From: Melieria omissa
Lineage: Eukaryota; Arthropoda; Insecta; Diptera; Ulidiidae
Assembly: GCA_963971225.1 (NCBI GenBank)
Contig: OZ020267.1
Span: 98,499,536 to 98,563,535, forward strand
Length of the DNA: 64,000 bases
Reading direction: 5' to 3'
In this document: one piece after another, positions 11,701 to 23,322 of the stretch
Numbering within the stretch: the first letter of the stretch is position 1
Layout: every line of letters starts with the position of its first letter
The notes under the pieces: generated by a model
Seen by the model: only the letters and a program-made list of their open reading frames with translations
Database searches by the model: none
Told to the model about the DNA's origin: nothing
Program-made: the position numbers and the translations under genes

Positions 11701-13705
11701 ACAATGTGTTTCTAAAAGTCCACACAAAAGTCCGTAATCGACTGTTGGATCATTTCACTATTGTCCCAATGGGGCACACTAGTCTTTTGAAATCTAAATT
11801 TCTGTTTAAACAACTTTGTGCTTAAAACATTTCTTCATATTTTCACAAGCAATCAAAATGTCATTAGGATCCTCACTAAGATCTCCACCACAGCCTCTAC
11901 CTTGTCGACTTCAAAGAGACAGTCAGAGAGACTTCAGAGCAGGTGAGTTGGCAGATCTTTACAACATTGTCCTAATTTGAATGTTAGGTCATCGCGACAT
12001 TAACAATTAACAGTTGTATGTTCCTCTATTTACCTGTAAACTCTTTACCTGTTCAAATTTCTTTGAACAATTCTACAAAAGACGGCAAGATTCCAGTAGT
12101 GGCATTTTAAAACAGACAGCTTGGGCCTACCATCGATCCGAAACATACAACAACACTTAACTATCTTAAAGACTTATGGTAATCTTAATAGAAAACAGAC
12201 CACTTGGACTTCACATGACACATAATGGATTCTGAAATTGCGATTTCTATCAAACCTGTCTCAATGGGAGCAAACGAAAACTGTCAGTCACCAACTTTGT
12301 CACTGTCTGGTTTGTTTTTCTCAGGGAATAGTTTTTTGGATGCCATAGAAGCTGGAGAAGACTGTCAGTCATTCTATCACCGTACGGTTTACTTTTTTTC
12401 TCAACGAATCGTGTTTTCAGTACAACAGAAGTCAGAATGGATCCCATCGGTGCACTTTCTGACAAAGCTGTTTTAATTGAAAGAAGAAAAAGTTACCTAC
12501 TCCACCATTATCCGGTTCTCTTTCCAGACGCAGGTGGAAAAGGCTTGGATGCAAAGCCTATAGAGATAACTTGACTAATGCCAAATCAGTCGCATGAAAT
12601 ATTTACTGAAATAGAGCCAAAAATTACATGAAACCGAGCGGGTGTCTGGTGCCAAAGAGATTTCTGTCGAGACTCTCTGAGGAAGGTTAGGCTGTTAGTT
12701 ATCTTTTCCATCTCAAGACCTCACATAGATAGTACTAGAAGTGTTTCCGTTTTCGTTAGAAAGACTACTAGAAAGAAAGATATACTTTATCACTACCCCA
12801 CTATCTCCTAAGACACAGAAGTAAGACCCTTGGATGCTTTTTTTCATAACGAACTGAATGACCGCAAATCAGAGAATATTAATTGAGCAAGGATTGGAAT
12901 TGTCTCGAACAAAATCCTTGACACATTTGCTTTGTCTGTCACACCAAAAAGTTGAACGCTGTTGATGAAACTTTTGTTGTAGTTGGCTCAGTCAGTAGAA
13001 AAAAAACTATCACTCATATTTTTTTATCACAGAAACATTAGATTATGAAGTTTATTGAAGTTTGAAAATGATTATGAAATTATGTCATCAACTAGGATTA
13101 TTAAAAATTGTTCGGGTACATGAACACCCCAACCAGTTATTTATGCTACGCTCATGTGCCGCGTGACAACAAATCGCCCATACAAATATTATAAAAATTT
13201 TATATATTAAAAGCGCCTTTTGTTGTTTAAATGCTAATTTGCTGAGCAACAAGAATGCGCTGACTGAAAGGTGCCATTCATTTTTTATAGCAATTATTAA
13301 AAGTTATTAAATTAATGGAAAAGATGCAACAATAGTTGCACAGCTACAAACTAATGTCAAATATGAATTAAAAAAATTACAACAACAAAACATTGTAGAC
13401 AAAGCACTGACGCTTAACGGTGACATTCACCTCTTCCGCCGCTTGAGGCGCAGAGCCAAACAATAGAATGTCAAACGAGTGCTTGAACTTTTGACAGACA
13501 TTCGACATTTTGCCGCTTTTGTTATTTTGGTTTGTCGTTTTCGTTTTTTCTTTTTTGATTTTCTGTGTTGTGGCACCATGTGGCAACACTGGCAGCCATT
13601 GTGCAAAAAAAGAGAATGAAAAATTTAGGTAGGGTACAGCGAGCAAATCTCAACTGTCAATTGCCGCGCACACAAAATGAGGTCAATTTCAGCGCAAACA
13701 ATTCA

Positions 13706-13706
<1 letters not shown>
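11701..13706. other. Non-coding stretch, no gene seen
   Basis: Mixed unique sequence. A short imperfect duplication around 'ctgtcagtca...ggtttgtttttctca' occurs at 12281-12326 and 12361-12406. The 83- and 71-codon frames here are opposite-strand shadows of it. Confidence 0.55.
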
Positions 13707-13756
<50 letters not shown>

Positions 13757-13757
13757 G
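13707..13757. repeat. (TTG)n microsatellite
   Basis: About 17 perfect TTG/GTT repeats. It gives artificial Val or Thr runs in overlapping frames (13565-13780 plus, 13657-14142 minus), which is why those frames were not called. Confidence 0.97.
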
Positions 13758-15054
13758 GCGCTGGCTGGTTAGATGGTTGAATGGCTGTTGCGATGGTTGA
13801 ATGGCACTGCGGATGGTCGACTGAAGAAGCAGCAGCTGCGCTTTGACTGCGGCACAAGCGACAAGTGCCCATCGACGCGACGGCAGACAAGTCTAACCGG
13901 GCAACAACACCACTCCTACAAGTGTCAATTTGACATTTACATTTGCACATTCTGTGCACATAAAGCAGCTGAAGTGTGCCACGAGGATCGGATGAGCTGT
14001 GCCGGGCTCGCAGCGACACAACTTGAAGGCTGTTTCCTCTTCTTCGAACGATTTGCATAAGCAACAACAAACACAAGAACCGGGTGCCCAGATATCGCTG
14101 GCAACATTTACACGCTTTGCTGCTTCGCCGCCCGTGTGTCAAGTGTCAAATTGCAAGAAAATGTCGCGTTATTTTGCGCAAAACCTCTTCGTGTTTCGTA
14201 CGTACTCGTTTTTCATATTTGATACTTTCAATTGTCACTTAATTTAGTGCCGCCAAAACATTAAACACAACTTTTGACAAATTTTGGCAAATGTCAAAAG
14301 TCATTCGAGAAGAAATTTTGTCGGCACATTGCAATCGAAAATTCTCACAAATATTTATGGGAATAAATTGATATGTATCAAAAAAACTAAAGAAACACGA
14401 TATGTGTTGGAATGAAATTGCTTGACGCGTACAGCTGTCAAACAAAAAAGTTGGTTTGTTAATTTTGTTAAATTGTCAAATTGGCTGCTGTCGCTGTTGC
14501 TGTCACCAAAAAGTTAAAAAAAAATTTAAGAGCAATAAAAAAGACACTTTATAACTGCGCTCAGTCACCCCGAAGCAACACTTCGCGTACAGCTCCGTTT
14601 ATTGCTGTGTTTTATTGTTGTTGTTGTATGTTTTATGAATTTAAGTAGCTGCAATTTTCGGCTGATGCTGCAATTGCTCGTTTTCGACTGTTGCTTTTGT
14701 TGCTTCTGCTATTGTTGCTTTCATGTGTTATTTGTGAGTGGTGTGTGTGTGTGTATGTTTGATGGAATGAAAGAGCCGAAAAAATAAATTACCGCTTAGT
14801 GCAAGGTCAGCGAATGACCTTGAGCATTTATATGCATATCCACTGTAGTGTGTGTGTGTGTGTTTGGGTTGCTGAAAAATTGCTATAGTCAAAAATTGTG
14901 TTGTTGTCTGCATAAGCGCATTTTACAGTCACAGTCAGGTGTTGAAAATTTCGTTGAAATTCTCAATGCTTAGCAGTCAAATTCTTAAAGTTAAGTGTAG
15001 AAAATTGTTTGTGAGTTTTGTACTACGACGGATAAAAGAAAAATAAAACAAAAG
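13758..15054. other. Non-coding stretch, no gene seen
   Basis: Contains two short GT runs (14739-14757 and 14848-14863). The minus frame reaching 14142 is extended by the TTG repeat. Nothing recognisable. Confidence 0.6.
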
Positions 15055-15580
15055 GAAAGAAAAAGACAGCAGAACGTAAATTAAGCAGCATTAGGAAATA
15101 CGCAAACAAGTGGTTAGTGCTAACCGAATGAAGTTTACTATCGAATTTCTTATGTTAATGAAGTTCATACCATCAGTGAGTGTCGGTTGTTGAAATTATT
15201 AGTGGTTTTCACTATATCTAACTGAACAGCATTGCTACGTTGGATGAAATGAAAAGGGAAGGAAAGCAAAAGACAGCAGAACGTCATTTCAGCAGCATTA
15301 GGAAATCCGCAACCAAGTGGTTAGTGCTAACCGAATGAAGTTCACAGTTGAATTTGTAATGTCATAGATTTTCATAGCATTAATGAATGTCGCTATTTAA
15401 AATTAATAGTGGTATTCACTATATATAGCAACTGAGCAGCATTAGAAAATTCGCAAACAAGTGATTAGTGCTAACCGAATGAAGTTTGCGATTGAATTTG
15501 TAGTGTCATTGAAATTTATAGCAGCAGTGAGTGTCTCTACTTGAAATTATTGGTGGTATTCGCTATATGTGGCAACTGTT
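15055..15580. repeat. Three-unit tandem array with palindromic core
   Basis: Three copies of 'agcagcattaggaaat.cgcaaacaagtg' followed by GGTTAGTGCTAACCGAATG. Anchors are near 15093, 15299 and 15443, giving spacings of about 206 and 144 bp; the extra length lies between units 1 and 2. The core GGTTAG-TG-CTAACC is an inverted repeat in the first two units; the third has GATTAG. Confidence 0.85.
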
Positions 15581-15624
15581 TTGCCCAGATGAGTAGACCT
15601 CAGCAGACTATATATATTTAATGA

Positions 15625-16060
15625 AATATTTATCCTTACTCACTGATTGATTGAATCATCATGGCCAAACCCACATTGCTGAAGCTACAAACATGACATT
15701 TTCATGAATTTTTCACCTACTTTCACCTAACTCACCTACACAAAGAAAAGATTTTTCAAAAGTCGGGGTCTAAGGGCACGAAAAATGAGTTAAAGTGTTT
15801 TATGGAGATTTAATGATTAAAAAATGATTTAATGGGTCTATTGGTGTTTAACAATGGATTTAAGTTTGTATACGAAAACTTTATGAAAAAAACTTTTATT
15901 AATGGGTGTATTGACTTCAAACATAATGAAAGCTATTCTTCGAAATCTGATGGCTAAACCAACGTGATTTATTGGGCCAATTGACTTTACAAGTATTTCA
16001 AATCGTAAATAGGCTTTCAGTCTTAGAAATTAAAAATCTGAAAAATGGGTTCAAATCTTC
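15625..16060. repeat. Dispersed repeat family, copy 2 of the 8315-9310 array
   Basis: Begins with a 'ctgattgattgaatcatcatggccaaacccacattgctgaagctacaaac' leader parallel to that at 8330-8385. It continues with units containing 'aatgggtctattg', 'gacttcaaacataatgaaagc' and 'gtttgtata'. The units are more eroded than in copy 1. Confidence 0.7.
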
Positions 16061-16249
16061 ACAAACTGTACCAACAGTGTGTGAAAACATAGCTTCAAGA
16101 TGATTGCATTTGAATTGTTATCTATATTGTTGTTTTATTAAATTTTTCTGAATTATTTACAGGGTTACCCAGTAAAAATATACATTTTGTGTGACATTTT
16201 TTTAGTGACAGCTTCAACATTTGTTCGGTTTGTTACAAATGAAGCGCTG

Positions 16250-16450
16250 CACAAAGAAGAAATAGAATAGAAGGAATACGTTCAACAATTTAAAACAATC
16301 GATTTGTTGAAACAACGATTTCCAGACCAAATCATGTCATGAGAGTCTGATGTTAACTGCAATTTAACGTCGATTTATTTCTTTGGGGTTTTGTGAAATT
16401 TCTAGTCTATGCGAATAAACCACAAGCAAAGTTCTGATCACTGATCACAA
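16250..16450 (+). pseudogene. Tc1/mariner-related transposase scrap
   Basis: The plus strand encodes IDLLKQRFPDQIMS, a stop, ESDVNCNLTS and then, after a small deletion, FWGF-like and YANKP blocks. Insect mariner-related transposases have ...CDLTPLDYFLWG...VYANKP here. The expected PLD catalytic aspartate is not readable: the codons give NLTSIYFFG. Only the C-terminal third of a transposase is present, with stops and frameshifts. Upstream, a CAGGGTTACCC motif after a TA near 16160 may be part of the element's end; this is inference. Confidence 0.65.
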
Positions 16451-16489
16451 TGGTCCCAACTGGCCCAGGATAAGTTAGATAAACTGACA

Positions 16490-16740
16490 GGTCAGGTCGG
16501 CCGAGCATAGACTCTTTTGAGTCCCTAGCGGTATTTGTCAGAGCTCCTTAGTGTTGAGGATCAACGTAAAAAAGTTCGTTGAGAATATGAAAGTTCGTAG
16601 TGAGGTTCAGCAACGACCTAATCAGGACCCATCGAACCCGAACAGAAGCAAGGACTGTGCTTCAAGGTTTCCATGAATGGTGTTCTTTGCCTTAGAGTGT
16701 TTTGTTTTGAAGAGATGCCACTTCTAACTGCCTACCGAGT
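16490..16740 (-). pseudogene. Fragment of LINE-like repeat (family of 43740-44095)
   Basis: On the minus strand this aligns with 43790-43990: shared blocks include 'aacactaaggagct', 'cgctagggac' and 'gtcgttgctgaacct'. The plus-strand relative at 43740 has translated pieces resembling the C-terminal zinc-knuckle region of non-LTR retrotransposons, so both are read as remnants of one LINE-like family. No intact frame remains. Confidence 0.55.
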
Positions 16741-16744
16741 GTTA

Positions 16745-17732
16745 AACTTTGTTTGAGCCAGCACACGAGTTTAATTAAAATAAAAATTATTATCATGCGG
16801 CATAAAATATATTTTAGGTCTGACGGTGCATTCAAAATCTAATCAAATGTGTTCGAAGCGCAACAGTTGATGTCCAAGAAATAATTGAACTCTTTTTACT
16901 TACTTGTTTCTTTTTACTACACAGCGAGCAACTTTCACATTTCAAAACTTTTTCAAATAAATTCTCTTACCCTTTTGTTTCAAAATTTTTTCATGTCACT
17001 GTGCTTTATCAACAGAATTCCTTTTCAGCCACTTTCACAGTCATTTCCACGTGCAATTTTCACCTGACGCGGCATTTTCAACACATTTCCCCAATCCGCG
17101 CGCTCGTTGATTACTCAAATTTTCCATATACTCACTTCAAGTGAAATCCACATGCGGCGCATTATTTATTTGTTCAAGTGTTATTGTTTATTTTCGTCAT
17201 TATTTGCAATCGAATGCCGCCCATGTGGGCAAATTTTCCGTTTAGCCGTTTGAAATATCATTTCGTCAGATACAATATCACTCGGCCATTACGCGGATAT
17301 CTTTGCGCGTTTTGGAGGAACGATTAAAAACACACAATGCCATCGTAGGCCATCGTACGAATGGAGAATTGCGAATTGATTGCACAAACAAGAAATGAGC
17401 TGAGCTGTTTGTTTATTTGACGGTGGCGCTACTCTATAAACAATTTTGTTTGTTTGTTTATATATTTTGGCAGTTGTTGCTGCTGACAGGAGGGGCAAAA
17501 GTGTTGCCAATGCAAATTGTGTAGTGTACAGGAAATAAGAAAGAACAAAAAAGTATGGTTTTGGTATGAAATGGATTTGAAACACACTGGAGGCTTTTGT
17601 TAGGTTTTGAGCACTAAGAATTGTTGAAGGAAAGAGAGAGAGAGAGAGAGGAATGGCAGAGAGGGAGAAAGAAAAGACAAAATACGATTTAAGAGATAAG
17701 AGTTGTGAAAGAAAAAAAACTGACTGAAAGCA
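16745..17732. other. Non-coding stretch, no gene seen
   Basis: Contains a GA run (17632-17651). The 167-codon minus frame (17289-17792) is rich in Leu, Phe and Ser, passes through the GA run and ends in a duplicated repeat. It has no recognisable domain. Confidence 0.6.
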
Positions 17733-18335
17733 ATTGGTAAAAATTTTAATTTTTGTTAGATTTTGAATTTTGTTTTTGTGTTCAAAAAACAATTTGTCAA
17801 AGATTATGTCTTTTATAGTCTTTCGTTACTATTTTGTACGTTTTTTAGGAACATTTTGGAATCAAAAATTTTAACAGAGTGGCAACTATACATAAGAGTC
17901 GCTCTTTCAAATGTCATCGGTTTTATTGGTCTCGGTTGTGTTGTCTTATATGTTGACAACTGAGGCATAAATTATGCTCTCATTGGAATTTTGACATTTG
18001 AACCAAAAGAGAGCCTTTTTATATAATTTTATACAAAAATGTTTAAGCAATAAAAAAAAAATTAATGAAGGCTATTGGTAAAAATTTCTATATAAACGTT
18101 GTTTTTTGTTGTGTTAAAAAACAATTTTTCAAAGACATAAAATAGTCCTTTCATTACCATTTTGGTCGTTTTTTAGGAAAGTTTTGGTACAAAAAATTTC
18201 AACTGAGTGGCAACTATACATAGGAATTGCTCTTTCAAATTTCATCGGTTTGGTTGATCTCGTTTGTGTTGTCTTATATGTTGACAACTGTGACATAAAT
18301 TATGCTCTCATTAGATTTTGACATTCGAACGGTCA
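17733..18335. repeat. Imperfect tandem duplication, 328-bp period
   Basis: Copies at about 17733-18000 and 18070-18335 share 'attggtaaaaattt', 'aaaacaatttgtcaaagac', 'gagtggcaactatacata', 'gctctttcaaat' and 'gttgtcttatatgttgacaact'. They are strongly alike with scattered substitutions and small indels. The offset at the 'ggcaactata' anchor is 328 bp. Confidence 0.9.
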
Positions 18336-18339
18336 AACG

Positions 18340-20294
18340 TCAATCTTGCCATCACTTTATTTATTGCACTACGGCAAAAGTTCAGATGAACTCAAAAGCA
18401 CAACCAATAAAATTGGAGTTTCACACACACACACAAACGTTAATAGCGGCACATTTATGAACAATATGGCAACGCTTGCAGAGCATAGAGTGGCTCCACT
18501 TGTGTGCTGTTCTACTTGTGCAATTCGTGGACTTTCATCAGAATGAAACATGAAATAGGTTGTTGGATTTTTTTTGTAAATTATGCTGAAATGCTTCAGT
18601 CATTGTTTTCAAGGAATTTGTTTTGTGCTGAGTTGTTGCTTTTTTAATTATGTTTTCTATTTTCTTCAAACCACTACCGACAGCGATAACACTTGAAATT
18701 GATACTTAAGTGCCTTGTGGCTTTAATGAAAAATAGTTTTAGGTTTTTTGCAAAATAAATGAACGCTTGAAGTGCATAACAACTTGGAGAGCAGGAGAGC
18801 AGCCATTGAAATGTCAAGTGGTCGAAAAAACTTCAGCAATTTTGCATTTGACCCAAATGCAATCAAAATATGTTTTTATGGAACAGCGACCAGAAGGTAA
18901 ATCAGAAGTAGAAAAATCAAACTAAACACTTTAATTGCACACAATTTCGAATAATCGTTCGACGCAATGCGCAACGCGTCAAAATTCTTGACAGCGCACT
19001 GAATGCAAAGATGCCGAAAGTGTCAATCAAGTGTCAATTGTTGCTATTACGATGTGCGCATTCACACCACTGTAAGCGGCTACGCAATTTACAAACTCGT
19101 TGCTACAATTGAGGCGCAATAAAAAAAAGGTTGCTTGCGTAGCAGTTTGCTGGCCCTTATTGTCGCCAATAAGCGACAATTGGCGACTATGTTAGGCGAT
19201 TGTCGAGTGGAATTATGCGACAATTGTGCGCCTAATTGAAGCCTAACATGCTTAGCTCCATTCCATATGTGTGTATGTGTGTCTGCATGTGCATGTGTGT
19301 TGGTGCAGCAAATTGTTGCTACACGCAAAAATTATGAGGGCCGCCCATCAAAGCGTCACAGACGAGCCCGAACAAAGGTGAACAGACAGAGTGAGTGCAG
19401 TCAAGTGCTAATATGAACCTAAACAACAACAAAATTGCATAAACCATGTCTCAAAGCAAAGAAGAATAGCAGAGAAGTGCCATTAAGATGGAAGAACTTC
19501 AACTAAAAATGGGCGCCAATAATTGCTGCAATTAATTGCATATTAACAGTGCAACAAATAAAAAATTCCACAGTCACTCAGGCGACACATGACAATCACT
19601 CAGTTGGCCATGCAACATCAACGATCATCAACAACAGTTGATTGCTTTGATGTCAATCGGCAACAACGATTGACAATCGAAATCGATCTGGCAGCATTTT
19701 CACACATCTGCGCTTTCAGCAACTGATGGCTTTACTTTGTTGTTATGGTAATTTGAGTTGACAGCTTTTGTTGTTGTCATTGATGTCACAATTGTAGTCT
19801 GTCATTGTGTTGTGTTGTTGTTGTTGTAACTATTATTACAATTTTGTTTTAATTTGTAGCCAACTGTCGGTGTTTGCGGTTTATTACTTTTTTCATTTGT
19901 TTCTTTTTGCCTTTTTTGTATGTTGAGCATGCAACAAATTGTGGCATGCTGCATGCCACATGCTGTACTTGAGGCTGTCATTAGTCTTATGACAATTTAA
20001 TAAGCGATGTTGTGAGGTTTTTGCGGTGACAAAATCGATTTATTGATTGTTAGTTTGAGTGAGCGGCGATGAGGAGAGGAGATGAAATGTGTAAAGCAGG
20101 AAACGTATTGTGAAGCTGAAGGTAACAAATAAGATAATGAAATATGCAGAATAGAAATGAGAAATTAATAGATGAGATATGACTGAGACATGAATAGGAT
20201 ATGACAACTGAAGGGTGGGAAATATCGATCGAGCGAGCGAAAGAAGGAGGAAAGAATATTCTTAAGCTTTGAAGGGTATAAACTTTATATGTTA
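18340..20294. other. Non-coding stretch, no gene seen
   Basis: Unique-looking sequence with short CA/GT runs (18421, 19267-19302) and TTG tracts (19755, 19815). No supported gene. Confidence 0.6.
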
Positions 20295-20720
20295 GGGTAT
20301 AAGTTTAACCGGAGAAGTTCACTGCTTTGACTGTTCCTTGGTGTCTGGTGTGCAGTGATGAATCCATGTTTCATTCACGATTATAAAGCGGCGATAAAAC
20401 TCGTTCGGATTTCAGTTGAACATCGCCAAACACTCCTTTGAAGTTGTCGAGTGTGAGCAATCGCAGATAACTTTTTTATGTCGTAATATTCATGCAAAAT
20501 GTGAAGTACCCACTTAGTTCAGATGCCTACACCTTCAGTCACCTCACGCACTTTCATTTTCCGTTCGTCCAATATCATTTCATGGACTTTGACAGCCATT
20601 TCTGGCGTGATAACCTTTTTTGGCGAATACATTTGCATGTATTTCTACCGGCTCTCCCAGTTTCACATCACTTAATCGCTGCGTTCGACGTCTCTTTTGC
20701 TAATACGATCACAACGGAAT
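20295..20720 (-). pseudogene. Degraded irritans-like mariner transposase
   Basis: The minus strand encodes VTPEMAVKVHEMILDERKMK, VREVTEG, HILHEYYDIKKL and, after frameshifts, WIHHCTPDTKEQSKQ. These correspond to the helix-turn-helix linker and first catalytic block (DETWIHH...PE) of irritans-type mariners. The residues before WIHH read NET rather than DET, so the first catalytic Asp appears mutated. There are stops and frameshifts, and the fragment ends right after the first catalytic block. It is distinct from the three family A copies. Confidence 0.8.
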
Positions 20721-22022
20721 GTGGAAAATCAATTCTTAACCATTGAAATTGATAAAGCAGGGACCTTTTCTTGGTTTCTGTGATGGTTTTTTTATGCAAA
20801 AAATAAAGTTTTTATCAGTACGCGAAATTTATTTTTTTCCACTTTTGTCAAATTTTGTGAATTTCTGTTTTCGATGACTGTCAAACACAAAGAAAATTAC
20901 ACCTCATGCTCAAAATTTGAATATAATTTACTAAGAAATGGTAGTTGCATTTAAAGTTACTATGCGGAAAATTAAAAAGTAAATGTCCTTTTCGTATTTA
21001 AGTTAATCTAAAGTGTGACCAAGTATTAGTGATAGTTTCTCTCATAAGGATGTCTCAGCAAATCTTAAAGATATCAATGACGTTTAAATTATGATAATCA
21101 ATATTATATAAATACGCAACAAAACAACAGCAAAACGAAAATGATGAAAATTCGTGAAAATAACTAATCAAACCCATAACTTTTTGTGTCTATTTCCGAT
21201 TAATTGAAAATCGATTTCACACAATTGAACTGCCAGCGTTGCTATTTCAGTCATTCAATCAACGCATGCGACATGCTATGTTGTCAATTATGCTTGTCAT
21301 TGTTGTTGTAAAAGTGACATTGACATTTGCATGGCGCACAACGCACAGCAGCTGCCGCATTAATTAGGCAGCCACAAAAAAGTCATTGAAAAGAGACGCG
21401 AACGAGAGCCGAATTGTGTGCGCTCTCCACTCTTTTCGCTTGGCAATGTTTTCAGAGAGCTTTTGTGGCAAACATGATTGTTGCATGCAGCAAGATTAGT
21501 GATGGTTTTTGCCTGCTGCCAGCGCGTTAATTAACTTTGAGTGCCAACACAACTGGCGGCCAAAGTGAAACACATATGGCAAAAATGATTTCAAAACAGA
21601 AACCAAAAAAAAAAAATGTATATTTTTCTTATTTATGTTTTTCTGAGTTGGTACTTTTTAAAATTGCATGTTGCCATTTTTTCATGCAATTTTTATGGCG
21701 CTTATTGCTGGCGTTTAATTGTTCATGCCACAAGGTAGCGACAGCAACAACAGCGGCGCATGTGCAACATGATTTTCGCTTTACGAAATTAAAACCAAAC
21801 AAATTCAGAAAAAAACAACAACAATAATATTACAAAAAAAATGAATACCTTGTATTAATTCAAGTGGAAGTTGCACATATTAACGGCAGCAGCAACAACA
21901 ACAACAAAAACGATAGCAGCTACAAGCCGCAGTCAAGCATTGCTGCACAAACGCGTTGGCGCGCATGTGGAAGTGGAAAATGCATGAAAAGCGAGCAGCA
22001 AGTGGCATGACCACTCGGCACA

Positions 22023-22053
22023 AACACACACACACACATATATATATATATAG
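22023..22053. repeat. Compound (CA)n(TA)n microsatellite
   Basis: A run of about eight CA units passes directly into about seven TA units. Confidence 0.95.
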
Positions 22054-23262
22054 ACTACACTTCATGTTAGTTTTGCTTTTGTACGATTTTTGTATTTTTT
22101 CGCTTCAATTTTTTGTTCACATTTTCCTTGTTTTTGTTGTGCTTTTTGTGCAGGAAAAGCATTGAAAATGCATGAAACCATAAAGCGCGAAACCCTATTT
22201 CAGTATTTCAGCATTGTACATGTTGTTGTTGTTGTTGTTGTTTTTGGTGGCATTCTATATTGTATGATTGTTTTTTAATTTTTTTTCTTTGCATGTGCAA
22301 CATTATGTGTCCGTGCAACAACAGGCAACACATGCGGCCGCAAATGCTTTCGGCGCAATGCAGACGACTGTTGCGCCTTGCTGACGGCGAAGGGGCGCAA
22401 CGACCGCTACGGTGTGCAGTTTAGCGTTCAAGGTGGCAACGGGTACGCGCCGGTGAGTCTGCAACACGCACAACTTGCTTCGGCGTATGTGGGTTTTGCG
22501 TGTAGTGGTGTGTGGCTGGTGCAATGTAATACACTGAAGTGGGTGGAGAAGAATTCAAGAACCGGAATAAGCCATAAGCAGCGTTTAGCTTTTGGATTTC
22601 CAAAAGTTGCCGTGCACTTTTAAAGGAATGCAATTTTAATCAGAGCTTAGTGACTAAAGGCCCAGCTACCAGTGAAGGTTTGCTTAAGACGCTCAAATGG
22701 CTGCTGGCCTAAAAGCCGCCAACATAATTGGTCAATGAATATTTCATTGCGAGAATTTTAACCCGCTGGTGACCAAAAAGACATCTTAGAACAGCCAATC
22801 AACAGGGTTTTGATCAGACGCGCCCAATTCGTAGACTTCAATTAAAACACAAACTTTCCCTGATATCGCTGCAAATTATTGGAAATTATTTTGGGCATAA
22901 CAGTGACATTTTTGTAATTTTCTTTGATTTCATTTCTAAAAATATGAATCTGTTGGTGCCTACTTAAATTAAGCCCATAAATCAATCGTAGCTTTTGCTA
23001 TAAGATGACAAATAGGTGAAGTTGCTCTCAGGCAACTTTGGGGTCGAAAGCGTCACCACACTACAAAAAACAGTATTTATTAAACAAAATTATTCAATCA
23101 TTTCAGGGTTAAGCTTTAGTGTAAGATAATCCTTCCCTTAGACTGCACCAAAGGCAACAAATTTCCAGCAACACACACACGAAATTATACGAAATTTCAC
23201 TTACGCTCAGCGCACTTTACTCACCTCCCATGAACATGAACGCCAAAACTCATCAATATTTT

Positions 23263-23322
23263 ATCATCAATATATTCATCATCAATATATTCGTCATCAA
23301 TATATTCATCATCAATATATTC
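23263..23322. repeat. 15-bp minisatellite, four units
   Basis: Four head-to-tail copies of ATCATCAATATATTC; the third begins with G. Because 15 is a multiple of three the plus frame reads a repeating five-residue NIFII-type peptide. This is a by-product, not evidence of coding. Confidence 0.95.

Noticed and set aside
13657..14142. 161-codon minus-strand open frame with Arg/Cys-rich N-terminus
   Set aside because: Its C-terminal part is a poly-Thr run from the TTG microsatellite, and plus-strand frames overlap it. No recognised domain.
17289..17792. 167-codon minus-strand open frame
   Set aside because: Leu/Phe/Ser composition from pyrimidine-rich sequence, crossing a GA run and ending in the duplicated 328-bp repeat.
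22303..22623. Possible exon ending at a GGTGAGT near 22455
   Set aside because: Frames on both strands compete, no acceptor-to-donor pair or domain is evident, and a single GTGAGT is expected often by chance.
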